NCBI GenBank assembly: GCA_902785055.1
Contig: CACZXG010000029.1
Coordinates: 1 to 36,152 of the forward strand
Source of the DNA: an uncultured Lachnospiraceae bacterium
GTDB taxonomy: Bacteria > Bacillota > Clostridia > Lachnospirales > Lachnospiraceae
DNA length: 36,152 nucleotides
Direction of reading: 5' to 3'
Positions within the stretch are counted from its first letter, which is position 1. Every line of letters starts with the position of its first letter. Positions 16,455-24,974 of the stretch are shown piece by piece. The notes under the pieces are model-generated. The model did no database searches. It was not told the origin of the DNA and worked only from the letters and a program-made list of their open reading frames with translations. The translations under genes and the position numbers were made by a program.

Positions 16455-16478
16455 TTCCACATATGGGGTATTATGGAA
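16455..16478. promoter_or_regulatory. Imperfect inverted repeat over the lactate permease -10 (possible operator)
   Basis: TTCCA (16455-16459) and TGGAA (16474-16478) flank 14 nt and straddle the -10 hexamer. The placement suits a repressor site. The regulator is not identifiable from this window. The leader between here and the start also contains a GCCGCC/GGCGGC hairpin without a T-run. Confidence 0.35.
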
Positions 16479-16498
16479 CAATCTCCTTTTTAACTCAA
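16470..16498 (-). promoter_or_regulatory. Promoter of the lactate permease gene
   Basis: TTGAGT (16498..16493), exact 17-nt spacer, CATAAT (16475..16470) on minus, about 80 nt upstream of the ATG. Confidence 0.7.
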
Positions 16499-16553
16499 TT
16501 GCCAGATTTCATGCCGTTGAGGAAAATTCCACACTTCGCCGCGAATTGGGGAG

Positions 16554-16589
16554 AAAAAAAGCCCCCGCGCAATTTTTTGCACGGGGAGC
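16554..16589 (-). terminator. Strong terminator downstream of the GH3 gene
   Basis: On minus, GCTCCCCGTGCAA pairs with TTGCGCGGGGGC (a couple of G-T pairs) across a short A-rich loop and is followed by seven T. It lies 59 nt past the GH3 stop. The 16390-16647 gap holds this terminator and the lactate permease promoter. Confidence 0.9.
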
Positions 16590-16647
16590 ACCCTGATTAT
16601 CCATATTCTGATCAGCCGGTCCGCGGTTTACGCCGTTTATCTCCGGA

Positions 16648-19572
16648 TCACTTCATCTCTCCTGCCTTTCTCTTTCTGTAGTTGCTGAAGAACTTCGAGA
16701 GCAGTGCAAGGCAGAGCAGCGTCACGACAGCATCCGCCGCGTACATGATGATCTTCCACTTCGCTATGCCTGTGACGAGGTTGGCGGGATCATACTGGCG
16801 GCTGTTGGCGACGACGTAGAGAATATTCTTCGCGGACTCACGCATAGCCTGCTGCGCGCCGGCGGTTGTGCGGAACTGCACGTCGTTGGTCGCCGTGGGA
16901 TAGTTGACCAGCATCAGGTCGGAGCCGTTTCTGATGCCCTGGTCAGCGCTCATGTAGCCGTACACGCCAAAATAGTCCGTCTCGACAAATCCTCTGAAGC
17001 CCCACTCGCCGCGGAGGACATTCCTGCAGAGGGAGGAACTGCCGCCGGCCCAGCGGTTGCCGATGTAGTTGAAAGCGGACATGACTGCAAGGCAGTCGGA
17101 ATCCTTGACGCACTTCTCAAAGGGCTTTAAGTAGATCTCGCGGATCGCCTGCTCATTGGACCATGTGCAGAGCATATCGCAGCGGTTGCCCTCCTGATCG
17201 TTGAGCGCGAAGTGCTTCATGTAGGCGTAGACACCGTAATCCTGGGATCCTCTGACCGCGTTCGCCGCGATGTGCCCGGAAAGGACAGGATCCTCGGAAT
17301 AATACTCGAAATTACGGCCTGCAAAAGCGGTTCTGTGGTTGTTCATGGCCGGCGCGTACCAGCCTGAGACATCCATCTCATCTGCCATCTTGCCGATGCT
17401 CTCGCCGAATCTGTAAGCCAGATCCTTGTTCCAGGTCGCCGCGATGGTCACGCCGACAGGGAAACCGATGGATCCTACACCGGTAAAATTGTTGTTGATG
17501 GAGGCAGGGCCGTCGCAGTCGTTGGTGCGGACTTTGCCGATGCTCTCGACGGAATTGGTCTGATAGCCTCCCAGGGAGATCAGAGCGTTCATGTCGTCCA
17601 GAGTCATCTCATCCATCAGCTGGTCCCACTTGGGATCGTTCTTATCGAGGCCGCGCATATCGACGAGCTTAAGGCCGTTATCAGCGCCGGTCGTAACTGC
17701 CGCCGCGTTCGGGTCTTCATCTGCCGCAGTTGCTTCCGCCGTCAGATAATTGCTGATATTGTAGAATGTCGCCTTGGCATCCTCAGACATTTCAAAGCTT
17801 GCGGGCGCTGCAGTGGCAGCCGCATAGTTCGCGAACTTGTCCGCCCGGGACAGATACTCGACATTTCCAGCCGCATAATCAAACTGATTGGAAGCTGTGA
17901 CCTGATCGCTTGCGCGCTTGTTCTCGCCGTTGTAAGTGAGAGTCTCTGCAACATTGAATATTTTGGATTCGATCTTGTTGTGAGAATCTTTGTTGATGGA
18001 GATCTCATAGTCTCCCGCTTCGAGGACATAGCCTTTGGCGTTCTTGTAATCGTAGGACATCAGCTCTTCCTTGCTGATCACGATGTTGACTGTCTCGGAA
18101 GCGCCGGGCTCAAGGAGGCCGGTCTTCTCGAACTGGACAAGGTTCGCGCTTGCCTTTTCAATGCCTCCGTTTGTATAAGGAGGATTGGAGTAGACCTCCA
18201 CGACGTCCTTGCCTGCGGCAGTGCCGGTGTTGGTGACATCGACCGTGAAGGAAATAGTGTCGCCGTTATCCGTGATCTCGCTCATCTTCTGTGTGAAGGT
18301 CGTGTAGGAAAGTCCGTAGCCGAAAGGGTACTGGACGACCTGGTCATAGTTGATGAGGCCTTCCGCAGCAGCGGTCTCGTAGAAACGATAGCCTACATAG
18401 ATACCTTCCACGTAGTTTACGAAAGAAGGGATCGATGTGGACTCGGTCCCTGTAAAGCCCATGGAAGTGTATTTGAACTCATCCATGTTGGTGTAGTTGA
18501 AGTCGCCGAAATTGTTCCACCAGGGAGCCGCCTTGAGGTCATAGACCAGCGTGTCGACCGTCTTCGCTGAAGGGTTGACCTTGCCGGATACTACTTCGCC
18601 CAGAGCAGTCATGCCGACATGTCCGCCGGGAGCTGCCCAGATGAGGCCCTTGATCTGGGGGTATTCTTTGACAAAGCCGAACTCGAAAGCGTTGGAGCCG
18701 TTGTAAACGACAATGACGTTCTCAAAATTCTGACAGACCAGAGCCACCATTTCTTTCTCGCGGTTGTCCAGCTGCAGATAGTGGTCGCCGGCGTTCCAGT
18801 CATTGCCTTCGTTGAGGGTGTCGTCATAGGTCGCCGCCCTGTAAGTCGTGCCGTCCTGGTATGTTCCGTCAATGATCGCCTGCACGTCGTTCGGAAGATC
18901 TGCGCCTTCTCCGCCGGGTCTGGAGATCACGATCATAGCTGTGCCTGAAAACGCCTTCGCGTTCGCCATCATGCTGTCCGTGTATTTGCTGACGTTAGGC
19001 TCGGGCAGAGTCCAGTCCTGTACCCACATGCCGCAGACAGGGCGATCTGCCTTGTAAGCGGTGTAGAAATCACTCAGCTCGGTGTTGGTCTCAATTCCCG
19101 CGTCGTTCAGGCTCTGCAGAAGACTTACAGACTCATAAGCCGTGTTCAGGGCGCCGGATCCGCCGCCTCCCAGCATGGGATTGGTGGAAGCCCATCCGAA
19201 TACATTGAGCTTTGTCCCCGCAGCCAGAGGAAGAATGCCGTCGTTCTGCAGCAGCATCGTGCCCTCTTCCGCGATCTCGACTGCCAGCGCCGATGCCTCT
19301 TTGGAGGTCTCTTCCGTGATCGTACCGCTTCCGCTGATCAGATCGAGCATCGTGCTCATCGGACCGATACAGATCAGGTTCACACAGATGCAGATACCTG
19401 CGACCGCTGCGATAAAAGCGGAGCCTCTGATGAGGCGCTTCCCCGGCTTCGCCATCCTGCTTACCAGGAGCTGGATCAGGATCGCGACTATAATGATGGC
19501 ACCGATAGCGATCAGGTAAGTCCTGATCGAACTGATGACGTTCATGACATCGCTCATGTTAATAGACAGCAT
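16648..19572 (-). CDS. Membrane-anchored, domain-permuted glycoside hydrolase family 3
   Basis: A 974-residue GH3 enzyme (beta-glucosidase/beta-xylosidase group) with domains in swapped order: two TM helices (about 12-35 and 46-68), the alpha/beta sandwich domain usually at the C-terminus (about 100-400; FGWASTNPMLGGGGSGALN), an Fn3-like domain (about 440-520), then the TIM barrel (about 640-900). The barrel carries KHFALNDQEGNR (786-797) and the nucleophile region FVETDYFG (D866). A third TM helix (about 940-960) and a basic tail end the protein. Basic residues in the TM1-TM2 loop and in the tail place the catalytic part outside the cell by the positive-inside rule. The RBS AGGGAGG precedes the ATG at 19572. 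The aldose epimerase 42 bp upstream supports sugar release and use. Confidence 0.92.
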   Translation of the reverse strand: MLSINMSDVMNVISSIRTYLIAIGAIIIVAILIQLLVSRMAKPGKRLIRGSAFIAAVAGICICVNLICIGPMSTMLDLISGSGTITEETSKEASALAVEIAEEGTMLLQNDGILPLAAGTKLNVFGWASTNPMLGGGGSGALNTAYESVSLLQSLNDAGIETNTELSDFYTAYKADRPVCGMWVQDWTLPEPNVSKYTDSMMANAKAFSGTAMIVISRPGGEGADLPNDVQAIIDGTYQDGTTYRAATYDDTLNEGNDWNAGDHYLQLDNREKEMVALVCQNFENVIVVYNGSNAFEFGFVKEYPQIKGLIWAAPGGHVGMTALGEVVSGKVNPSAKTVDTLVYDLKAAPWWNNFGDFNYTNMDEFKYTSMGFTGTESTSIPSFVNYVEGIYVGYRFYETAAAEGLINYDQVVQYPFGYGLSYTTFTQKMSEITDNGDTISFTVDVTNTGTAAGKDVVEVYSNPPYTNGGIEKASANLVQFEKTGLLEPGASETVNIVISKEELMSYDYKNAKGYVLEAGDYEISINKDSHNKIESKIFNVAETLTYNGENKRASDQVTASNQFDYAAGNVEYLSRADKFANYAAATAAPASFEMSEDAKATFYNISNYLTAEATAADEDPNAAAVTTGADNGLKLVDMRGLDKNDPKWDQLMDEMTLDDMNALISLGGYQTNSVESIGKVRTNDCDGPASINNNFTGVGSIGFPVGVTIAATWNKDLAYRFGESIGKMADEMDVSGWYAPAMNNHRTAFAGRNFEYYSEDPVLSGHIAANAVRGSQDYGVYAYMKHFALNDQEGNRCDMLCTWSNEQAIREIYLKPFEKCVKDSDCLAVMSAFNYIGNRWAGGSSSLCRNVLRGEWGFRGFVETDYFGVYGYMSADQGIRNGSDLMLVNYPTATNDVQFRTTAGAQQAMRESAKNILYVVANSRQYDPANLVTGIAKWKIIMYAADAVVTLLCLALLSKFFSNYRKRKAGEMK

Positions 19573-19614
19573 ACTTATCCTCCCTTGATCAAAACATAGC
19601 TGTAATACAGTCTC

Positions 19615-20502
19615 TTAGTCCACAGTGATCGTGTAGACCGCTTCGAAGCTATCTCCGGGCTGCGCGCACTGCTCCTCGAATTTCTCGGGCAGCTCTCCTG
19701 CAAATCCCTTGTTGTCCACGCGCCCGATCCAGGGCTCGAGGCAGATGTAAGGCGCGTCGGTCTTAGGCTTGGACCATACGCCCACAGACGGGAATCCCTT
19801 GCACTCGATGGTAACATAAGGGGTCTTGTCCGGATAGCAGATCGCGACCTTCTCCACCTGGCCGTGGTCGAAGATATACGCGTCGTTGTCGAACAGGTCC
19901 ATAGTCACTTTCATAAAGCCGCCGTCCAGCACAAGCTTGTGAGGATTTTCGGCATCCGCCGCTTCTGCGACGGGATCAAGAAATACGTACTCCAGCTCTT
20001 CTTTTCCATCGAAGCTGACGTAATAGTCGTCCTTCTTCGTGCCCTCAAGGACCGGAACATTGAAAGCGGGATGCGCGCCGATGGAGAAATACAGCGGCTC
20101 ATCCTTAGCCGGATTGGTCACCTTCCACTCCACGAAGACCTTGTTGTCCTCGATGCGGTGAGTGATCTCAAGTTCGAATTCGAAGGGATATTTTGCCAGA
20201 GTTGCCTCATCGGAGCGCAGCACATGCGTGATGGAATTCTCTGTTTTGCCGACCAGCGTAAAGTCCATATCGCGTGCGAAACCATGCTGGCCCATGGGAT
20301 AGCTGACTCCCTTGTAGCGGTACTGTCCGCCGCAGACCTTGCCAACGAACGGGAACAGGACCGGCGCGTGGCGGTTCCAATACTTGGGATCCGCCTGCCA
20401 GACCACCTCGTGGCCTCTCTTCTTGTCATAAATTCCGCAAAGCTCTGCGCCGTGATCGGCGACTGCGACTTTGATCCGGTCATTCTCTATATAATGCATC
20501 AT
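19615..20502 (-). CDS. Aldose 1-epimerase family protein (LacX/GalM-like)
   Basis: A 295-residue beta-sandwich protein of the galactose mutarotase superfamily, LacX-like branch, expected to interconvert sugar anomers. It opens with MMHYIENDRIKVAVADHGAEL and contains HEVVWQADPKYWNRHAPVLF, the His-bearing YPMGQHGFARDMDF, FSIGAHPAFNVP (second His) and a C-terminal acidic segment with CLEPW. ATG at 20502 with GGGAG 6 nt upstream. It is followed after 112 bp-scale spacing rules by the GH3 gene only 42 bp away, so the two are likely co-transcribed and would process released hexoses. Confidence 0.92.
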   Translation of the reverse strand: MMHYIENDRIKVAVADHGAELCGIYDKKRGHEVVWQADPKYWNRHAPVLFPFVGKVCGGQYRYKGVSYPMGQHGFARDMDFTLVGKTENSITHVLRSDEATLAKYPFEFELEITHRIEDNKVFVEWKVTNPAKDEPLYFSIGAHPAFNVPVLEGTKKDDYYVSFDGKEELEYVFLDPVAEAADAENPHKLVLDGGFMKVTMDLFDNDAYIFDHGQVEKVAICYPDKTPYVTIECKGFPSVGVWSKPKTDAPYICLEPWIGRVDNKGFAGELPEKFEEQCAQPGDSFEAVYTITVD

Positions 20503-20540
20503 AATACTCTCCCTTCCAAAAAGCGGCTTACATTAAAAGT

Positions 20541-20574
20541 ACCTGTGCCAGCATCATTAAAGCCGGTCACAGGT
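20541..20574. promoter_or_regulatory. Inverted repeat upstream of the aldose epimerase gene
   Basis: ACCTGTG at 20541 and CACAGGT at 20574 pair, and the pairing continues inward with one bulge (CCAGC with GCCGG), enclosing about 10 nt. It lies between the DNA glycosylase stop and the epimerase start. It could be an operator or a 3' hairpin; only TTTT in ACTTTTAA follows on minus. Confidence 0.35.
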
Positions 20575-20618
20575 CTATTGTAGCAAATATGCAGCCGATA
20601 CGCCATAAGAGCGGCGCC

Positions 20619-21107
20619 TTACTCCCGCACGGCTTTCCAGGCTTCGGCCAGCCTCTCCAGCGACCAGGCCGCGTTGGCCGGACTCGTAGACGGCAGGCAC
20701 ACTGCCTTTCTTCCGATCGACGGCTCAATGTATTTCTTATACATCTTCTCCGCGGTCCTGCCGTTCACATAGATCTGCCGGATCGGCGCGTTGTCCAGTA
20801 TCACCGTCAGGTCATTGGCCACGACGTCTCTGATGCTTGCGTCTGATGATCCCCGGATCGTGCAGGAATGGATCACATCCCAGGCTGCCACCCGATGGCG
20901 GATCAGGAAGCTGCGCCGCTCGGGCACATCCCGGGGCACCTCGTCATCGAACACCTCCGCCATCACTTTCCAGAAGCGGTTCTGCGGATGCCCGTAGAAA
21001 AAGGCCGACTCTCTCGACTTCACCGACGGGAAACTTCCCAGTATCAATATTTCCGAATCCGCCCTGTAGAGCGGAGGGATCGGATGGACGATCTTTTCTT
21101 CTTTCAC
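20619..21107 (-). CDS. Mug-type DNA glycosylase (DNA-deoxyinosine glycosylase family)
   Basis: A 162-residue uracil-DNA-glycosylase superfamily protein that would excise deaminated bases. Diagnostic blocks are ILILGSFPSVKSRE (N-terminal catalytic-site loop) with FYGHPQNRFWK just after, and CLPSTSPANA toward the C-terminus (the helix-insertion loop). This combination is characteristic of the hypoxanthine/deoxyinosine glycosylase subgroup. The start is a GTG at 21107 with AGAGGAG about 7 nt upstream. It has its own promoter and is divergent from the YtrA-like operon. Confidence 0.88.
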   Translation of the reverse strand: MKEEKIVHPIPPLYRADSEILILGSFPSVKSRESAFFYGHPQNRFWKVMAEVFDDEVPRDVPERRSFLIRHRVAAWDVIHSCTIRGSSDASIRDVVANDLTVILDNAPIRQIYVNGRTAEKMYKKYIEPSIGRKAVCLPSTSPANAAWSLERLAEAWKAVRE

Positions 21108-21156
21108 CTGGTCACTCCTCTGTTATTCTCTTCTTCGCAGCAGCACCTCATCTGTC

Positions 21157-21186
21157 ATTATAAGCTTTTTAAAAAAAATGACGCAA
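21157..21186 (-). promoter_or_regulatory. Promoter of the DNA glycosylase gene
   Basis: TTGCGT (21186..21181) and TATAAT (21162..21157) with an 18-nt spacer on minus, about 50 nt upstream of the GTG start. Confidence 0.7.
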
Positions 21187-21190
21187 GCTA

Positions 21191-21246
21191 TTGACATTCC
21201 CTGCAGAGTGTATTACCGTCTTATTGTATTAACCGCTTAGTACAAT
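21191..21246 (+). promoter_or_regulatory. Promoter region of the YtrA-like/ABC operon
   Basis: A consensus TTGACA is at 21191-21196, but no good -10 lies 17 nt beyond (TACCGT). A better -10, TACAAT, is at 21241-21246 within the palindrome, 17 nt after the weak -35 GTCTTA. Either could serve; the second is fully covered by the operator-like repeat. Confidence 0.5.
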
Positions 21247-21251
21247 AAGAC
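21218..21251. promoter_or_regulatory. Perfect 11-bp inverted repeat, probable operator of the YtrA-like regulator
   Basis: GTCTTATTGTA (21218-21228) and TACAATAAGAC (21241-21251) are exact reverse complements; the symmetry continues inward as TTGTAxTA/TAxTACAA around a 6-nt centre. It sits 36 nt upstream of the GntR/YtrA start, covering a -10, as expected for autoregulation. YtrA-type proteins are known to bind such palindromes. Confidence 0.7.
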
Positions 21252-21287
21252 AGCATAAAACATCAATCAATGATAGCGGAGGGAATC

Positions 21288-21695
21288 ATGGCATGGAACT
21301 TCAATGATAACATCCCCATCTATCTGCAGATCGTGAACACACTAAAGAGGAATATCGCGAGCGGCGCCTATCCGCCCGGCTCCCGGCTCCCTTCCGTCCG
21401 CGATCTCGCACTGGAGGCCGGTGTCAACCCCAACACAATGCAGAGGGCGCTTTCCGAACTGGAGCGGAGCGGGCTGGTAAACTCCCAGAGGACCGCCGGA
21501 CGCTTTATTACGGAAGACGCCGGCGCTCTCCTGGACCTTCGGAAATCGATGAGCGAAGAAATCGTATCCGACTTCATCGCAAGACTTCGGGGTCTTGGCA
21601 TGAGCGACGAACAGATCCTGGATACAGTCCGGGACAAGATCAGCCCGAATACAGTTCGGGACGGGAATAACAATAAACACAAGGAGGAACCCTGA
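21288..21695 (+). CDS. GntR family transcriptional regulator, YtrA subfamily
   Basis: A 135-residue DNA-binding protein with an N-terminal winged helix (PIYLQIVNTLKRNIASGAY, then PPGSRLPSVRDLALEAGVNP with helix-turn-helix, then NTMQRALSELERSGLV) and a short C-terminal helical dimerisation tail. That short tail marks the YtrA subfamily. I chose the ATG at 21288, which has GGAGGG 5-6 nt upstream, over the frame opening at 21270. It is followed by an ABC ATPase after one base and a permease, the classical ytr-like arrangement, and probably represses its own operon through the palindrome upstream. Confidence 0.95.
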   Translation: MAWNFNDNIPIYLQIVNTLKRNIASGAYPPGSRLPSVRDLALEAGVNPNTMQRALSELERSGLVNSQRTAGRFITEDAGALLDLRKSMSEEIVSDFIARLRGLGMSDEQILDTVRDKISPNTVRDGNNNKHKEEP

Positions 21696-21696
21696 T

Positions 21697-22395
21697 ATGA
21701 GTATTCTTGAATGCAGAGGCCTGTCCAAGAACTACGGCAGCGTACAGGCTCTGAATAATATCGACCTGTCCCTGGAGAGCGGCAGGATCGTCGGCCTTGT
21801 CGGTCCCAACGGAAGCGGCAAGACAACTCTGATCAAGCTCGCGCAGCACCTTCTGACACCTACAGCGGGCATGATCACCATCGACGGCATGCTTCCCGGT
21901 CCTCAGACCAAGGCATTCGTCTCCTACCTTCCGGACCGCGATTTTTTGCCCCAGTGGATGAATCTCGATCAGCTGACCGTTTTTTACCACGAATTTTTCG
22001 CGGACTTCAATCCGGCCAAATCCGCGGATATGCTCGAATCACTCGGCGTGACCGGAAATATGCCCCTCGGCAAGATGTCCAAGGGCACCCGTGAGAAAGT
22101 ACAGCTTATCTTCACCATGAGCCGCGAAGCCAGGGTCTACCTGCTCGACGAGCCCATCGCGGGCGTTGATCCCGCTACAAGAGACTATATACTGCGCACT
22201 ATTTTGACAAATTATTCTGAGAACGCGCTGGTCCTGATCTCCACTCACCTGATCACAGATGTGGAGCCGATCCTGGACGAAGTGGTCTTCTTACAGAATG
22301 GAACGATCGCGCTGCATGAGAACGCCGACGCGCTGCGGGAGAGAACCGGCAAGAGCATCGACGGGTATTTCCGGGAGGTGTACAGATGCTTCTGA
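21697..22395 (+). CDS. ABC transporter ATP-binding protein (YtrB-like)
   Basis: A 232-residue nucleotide-binding domain. Walker A is GPNGSGKT (about residues 33-40). The signature region is LGKMSKGTREKVQL, the degenerate form typical of ABC-2 type exporters. Walker B is VYLLDEPIAGVD, followed by ISTHLITDVEPILDEV with the switch His. Start ATG at 21697, one base after the regulator stop, with AGGAGG upstream. It overlaps the permease by 10 bp. Family members respond to cell-envelope or peptide-antibiotic stress; the substrate is unknown here. Confidence 0.95.
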   Translation: MSILECRGLSKNYGSVQALNNIDLSLESGRIVGLVGPNGSGKTTLIKLAQHLLTPTAGMITIDGMLPGPQTKAFVSYLPDRDFLPQWMNLDQLTVFYHEFFADFNPAKSADMLESLGVTGNMPLGKMSKGTREKVQLIFTMSREARVYLLDEPIAGVDPATRDYILRTILTNYSENALVLISTHLITDVEPILDEVVFLQNGTIALHENADALRERTGKSIDGYFREVYRCF

Positions 22396-23189
22396 AATTG
22401 ATCGGATATGAAATGAAAGCTTTCGGGCGGATCATGCTGCCCCTATACGCGGCACTTCTGGGCTTTGCTCTTCTCACCGGCCTGAGCATCCAGTTCCTGC
22501 CGCAGGACTTCCTTAGCGGGCTTCCCGGCATCCTGATCTTCATGCTTTACGGCATTTTAATGATGTCGATCATCATTATGACCTGCGTACTGTCCGTGAC
22601 CCGCTTTTATAAGAATCTTCTGGGGCTCGAGGGCTACCTGATGTTCTCCCTGCCCACAGATACGGCTACGCTGATCGCCTCCAAAGTCCTCAGCGTCCTG
22701 ATCTGGTCCATGCTGAGCACGGTCGTCTCCTTCCTTGCGGTCTTCCTCTCCGCTCTGGGCGCCGGCGGCGTCAGCATTTTCAGGGGAATTGCGGAAATTT
22801 TCTCCCACCCCGAACTGCTTGAGCACCTGCCCAGCGCATCCGCTGCCACAGTCCTCTTCATGCTGATGATCATCCTGGGCGCTGCCGCCTCCATCGTCCG
22901 CATCTACGCAGGTATTGCCATCGGTCACCAGTTCAGCGACCACCGCATTCTGATGAGCATTGTCGCCCTGATCGCCTTCAACATGATCGGAACGACCCTC
23001 ACCACGATCTGCAGCCGCGCCGGCGTGTACTTCGGCGTCTTCGACTCCTTCGGGCAGATCTTCGAAGCCGACACAACACATGCCCTCTACCTCGCGCAGG
23101 GCGGCATGATCCTCTTCCTGCTGGTCCAGACCGCCTTCTTCGGCGCGATGACATGGCTGCTGCTGGATAGGAAATTAAATCTTGAATAA
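22386..23189 (+). CDS. ABC-2 type transporter permease
   Basis: A 267-residue membrane protein with about six hydrophobic helices (e.g. IMLPLYAALLGFALLTGL, MLYGILMMSIIIMTCVLSV and a last helix near GGMILFLLVQTAFFGAMTWLL). It carries the conserved cytoplasmic segment VTRFYKNLLGLEGYLMFSLP common in YtrC/D-like permeases. It starts inside the ATPase gene (10-bp overlap) with GGAGGTG as RBS, so the pair is translationally coupled. It is the last gene of the operon before the 23202 terminator. Confidence 0.92.
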   Translation: MLLKLIGYEMKAFGRIMLPLYAALLGFALLTGLSIQFLPQDFLSGLPGILIFMLYGILMMSIIIMTCVLSVTRFYKNLLGLEGYLMFSLPTDTATLIASKVLSVLIWSMLSTVVSFLAVFLSALGAGGVSIFRGIAEIFSHPELLEHLPSASAATVLFMLMIILGAAASIVRIYAGIAIGHQFSDHRILMSIVALIAFNMIGTTLTTICSRAGVYFGVFDSFGQIFEADTTHALYLAQGGMILFLLVQTAFFGAMTWLLLDRKLNLE

Positions 23190-23201
23190 CACAATAAAAT
23201 A

Positions 23202-23232
23202 GGGCTGCCGCATTTGCGACAGCCCCTTTTTT
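23202..23232. terminator. Terminator between convergent ABC operon and membrane-protein gene
   Basis: GGGCTG and CAGCCC with an inner CGC/GCG pair form a stable hairpin. T6 follows on plus, making it a strong terminator for the ABC operon; CTATTTTATT follows on minus, weaker. Confidence 0.85.
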
Positions 23233-24959
23233 CACAGCCCGAATGTCATCGCGCCCACAATCTTTTTAATAAGTTCAATCTGCTCCGGCAGAAAATGCTT
23301 CATATCAAGCTGTACGAACACAAAGGCACAGACTATCATCGAATAAATGGAAAGCAGACAGATTGCCGAACTGAATTCTTTAGCTTCCTCACAGGGTTCC
23401 GCAACCCTGGCAGGAACACCGGCAGCTTCAGCCTCTGCAACACTCTCTGATGTATTTCCCACACTTCCATCCGTATACCTCATCCCCACACTAAGGAACA
23501 CAAGCATACCCAGAAGCCACATCATATCTTCCCTGTATCGCCCCAGCAAATAAGGCGTCCAGACAATATCCATCATAATGATAACGCCGATCGTAAAGAT
23601 GCCGCCAAGGAGGAACAGGACAAACTTGTTAGCCCGGATCGCGGAACGCATCTTCTTGTTTGTGAGGGCGAAGAGTCCGACGCCGAATACCGGGTAGGTG
23701 TAGAACACGCCTCCCTCCACGATGTGAGGGAATGCCGCAGTCAGGTCTTCGGAGCGGGTCAGGAAGTAGGTCGCTCCGTTGAGGAGGCCGCGGGGGCTCA
23801 GTCTGGACAGCAGACTTCCGTAGGCGGTCTGATCGGCAACGGTCAGCTGGTAGCTCTGGCCGAATTCGAAGGGATTCTCGAACCGGGCATAGTTATAGAG
23901 CATGAGCAGCGCTCCGATGATGATGTAGGGCGAGGCTGCTGCCACCAGTTTCAGGAACATCTTTCCGCTGAATTTGTGCTCCCGCAAAAAAACGATCAGG
24001 CACGGTATTACGATCAGGTTTCCGAGCGCGATGGACGGACGGCACCCGAACGCGAGCGCGCCGAAAAGCGCGCCGATAAAAGCCCTGAAAATGGCCCGGT
24101 TCTCGTGTTCGTTATCGGTGGCCCACACTGCTTTGACATAGAAGTAGACGCTCCAGATCTCCATGCAGAAAGCCGACGAGAAGGCCGTCATATACATGGC
24201 CGGTTTGGCGACGCAGTGCACCATGCTCGTAACCGATACAGCTGCGCCCAGAAACAGGTAAACAGCGAAAGACAGCTTCGGGAAGAACCGCTTTGACAAT
24301 AATCTGAAGAACAGGAACAGCCCGATTATGGACATGCCGACAAAGACCTGAGTCGCGTGATAGGTCGTCAGGCTCGCCCCGGTGATCAGTTTGAACGGTA
24401 TGAACAGCAGAAAGACCGGCACTACGCCAAAATACATATAATAGCGCCCTTTATAGAAGGCGTGGTCCCAGTGATATCTGACTCCCATCGCTCTCCTCGC
24501 CTGGGTATCGTAGGGATTGGGCATCTGAAGGAGGCGTCGGTCCATGTCACCGTACTCGAGATAGATCTGCCCTTTCAAAAGAGCGTCGGCCATCAGTTCA
24601 TACTGGTTCTTGTTCTTGATCGCGCAGCGGTCGGGATCAGTGTCCGGATCTTCGCTGCTCATGGATGCGGCCGCGTTCTTCATCCATTCTTCTTCTCCCG
24701 TTGCGGAGGCATTCTCCGCAGCGCGCGCCTCAGTCTCCTCCATAAGCTGTGCGGTGATCTCTCCGTTCCACATGGGGCACAGCGTCATCAGGAAACTGCT
24801 CGAGCCGATCAGCGCAGCCAGCACAAGGACTGTCACCATGATGTGTGCGGCATTCCACCGCTCCATCGTGACGCGCATAAGGCCGGATCCGGGGCGAACG
24901 AGCCAGACCATGCCCAGCAGGAGCACCCAGAATATAATGCCGAAAATGATTGAATTCAT
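23232..24959 (-). CDS. Polytopic membrane protein, GT-C glycosyltransferase-like, function unknown
   Basis: A 575-residue protein with roughly 10-12 hydrophobic helices. An extracytoplasmic acidic loop (about 75-140, rich in Glu/Ala/Asp) precedes the block NPYDTQARRAMGVRYHWDHA then FYKGRYYMYFGVVPVFLLF. This block recurs in large bacterial GT-C-like membrane proteins related to family 39 enzymes, but no catalytic motif settles it. An Ala/Glu/Val loop (about 500-535) interrupts the last two helices. ATG at 24959 with GGAG 9 nt upstream. It follows trxB by 15 bp and is probably co-transcribed, though a functional link is not evident. Confidence 0.7.
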   Translation of the reverse strand: MNSIIFGIIFWVLLLGMVWLVRPGSGLMRVTMERWNAAHIMVTVLVLAALIGSSSFLMTLCPMWNGEITAQLMEETEARAAENASATGEEEWMKNAAASMSSEDPDTDPDRCAIKNKNQYELMADALLKGQIYLEYGDMDRRLLQMPNPYDTQARRAMGVRYHWDHAFYKGRYYMYFGVVPVFLLFIPFKLITGASLTTYHATQVFVGMSIIGLFLFFRLLSKRFFPKLSFAVYLFLGAAVSVTSMVHCVAKPAMYMTAFSSAFCMEIWSVYFYVKAVWATDNEHENRAIFRAFIGALFGALAFGCRPSIALGNLIVIPCLIVFLREHKFSGKMFLKLVAAASPYIIIGALLMLYNYARFENPFEFGQSYQLTVADQTAYGSLLSRLSPRGLLNGATYFLTRSEDLTAAFPHIVEGGVFYTYPVFGVGLFALTNKKMRSAIRANKFVLFLLGGIFTIGVIIMMDIVWTPYLLGRYREDMMWLLGMLVFLSVGMRYTDGSVGNTSESVAEAEAAGVPARVAEPCEEAKEFSSAICLLSIYSMIVCAFVFVQLDMKHFLPEQIELIKKIVGAMTFGL

Positions 24960-24974
24960 AGCAATTGCTCCGTA

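Noticed and set aside
21191..21219. TTGACA at 21191 as the definite -35 of the YtrA operon
   Set aside because: The hexamer at 17-nt spacing (TACCGT) is a poor -10, so I kept it only as one of two possibilities.
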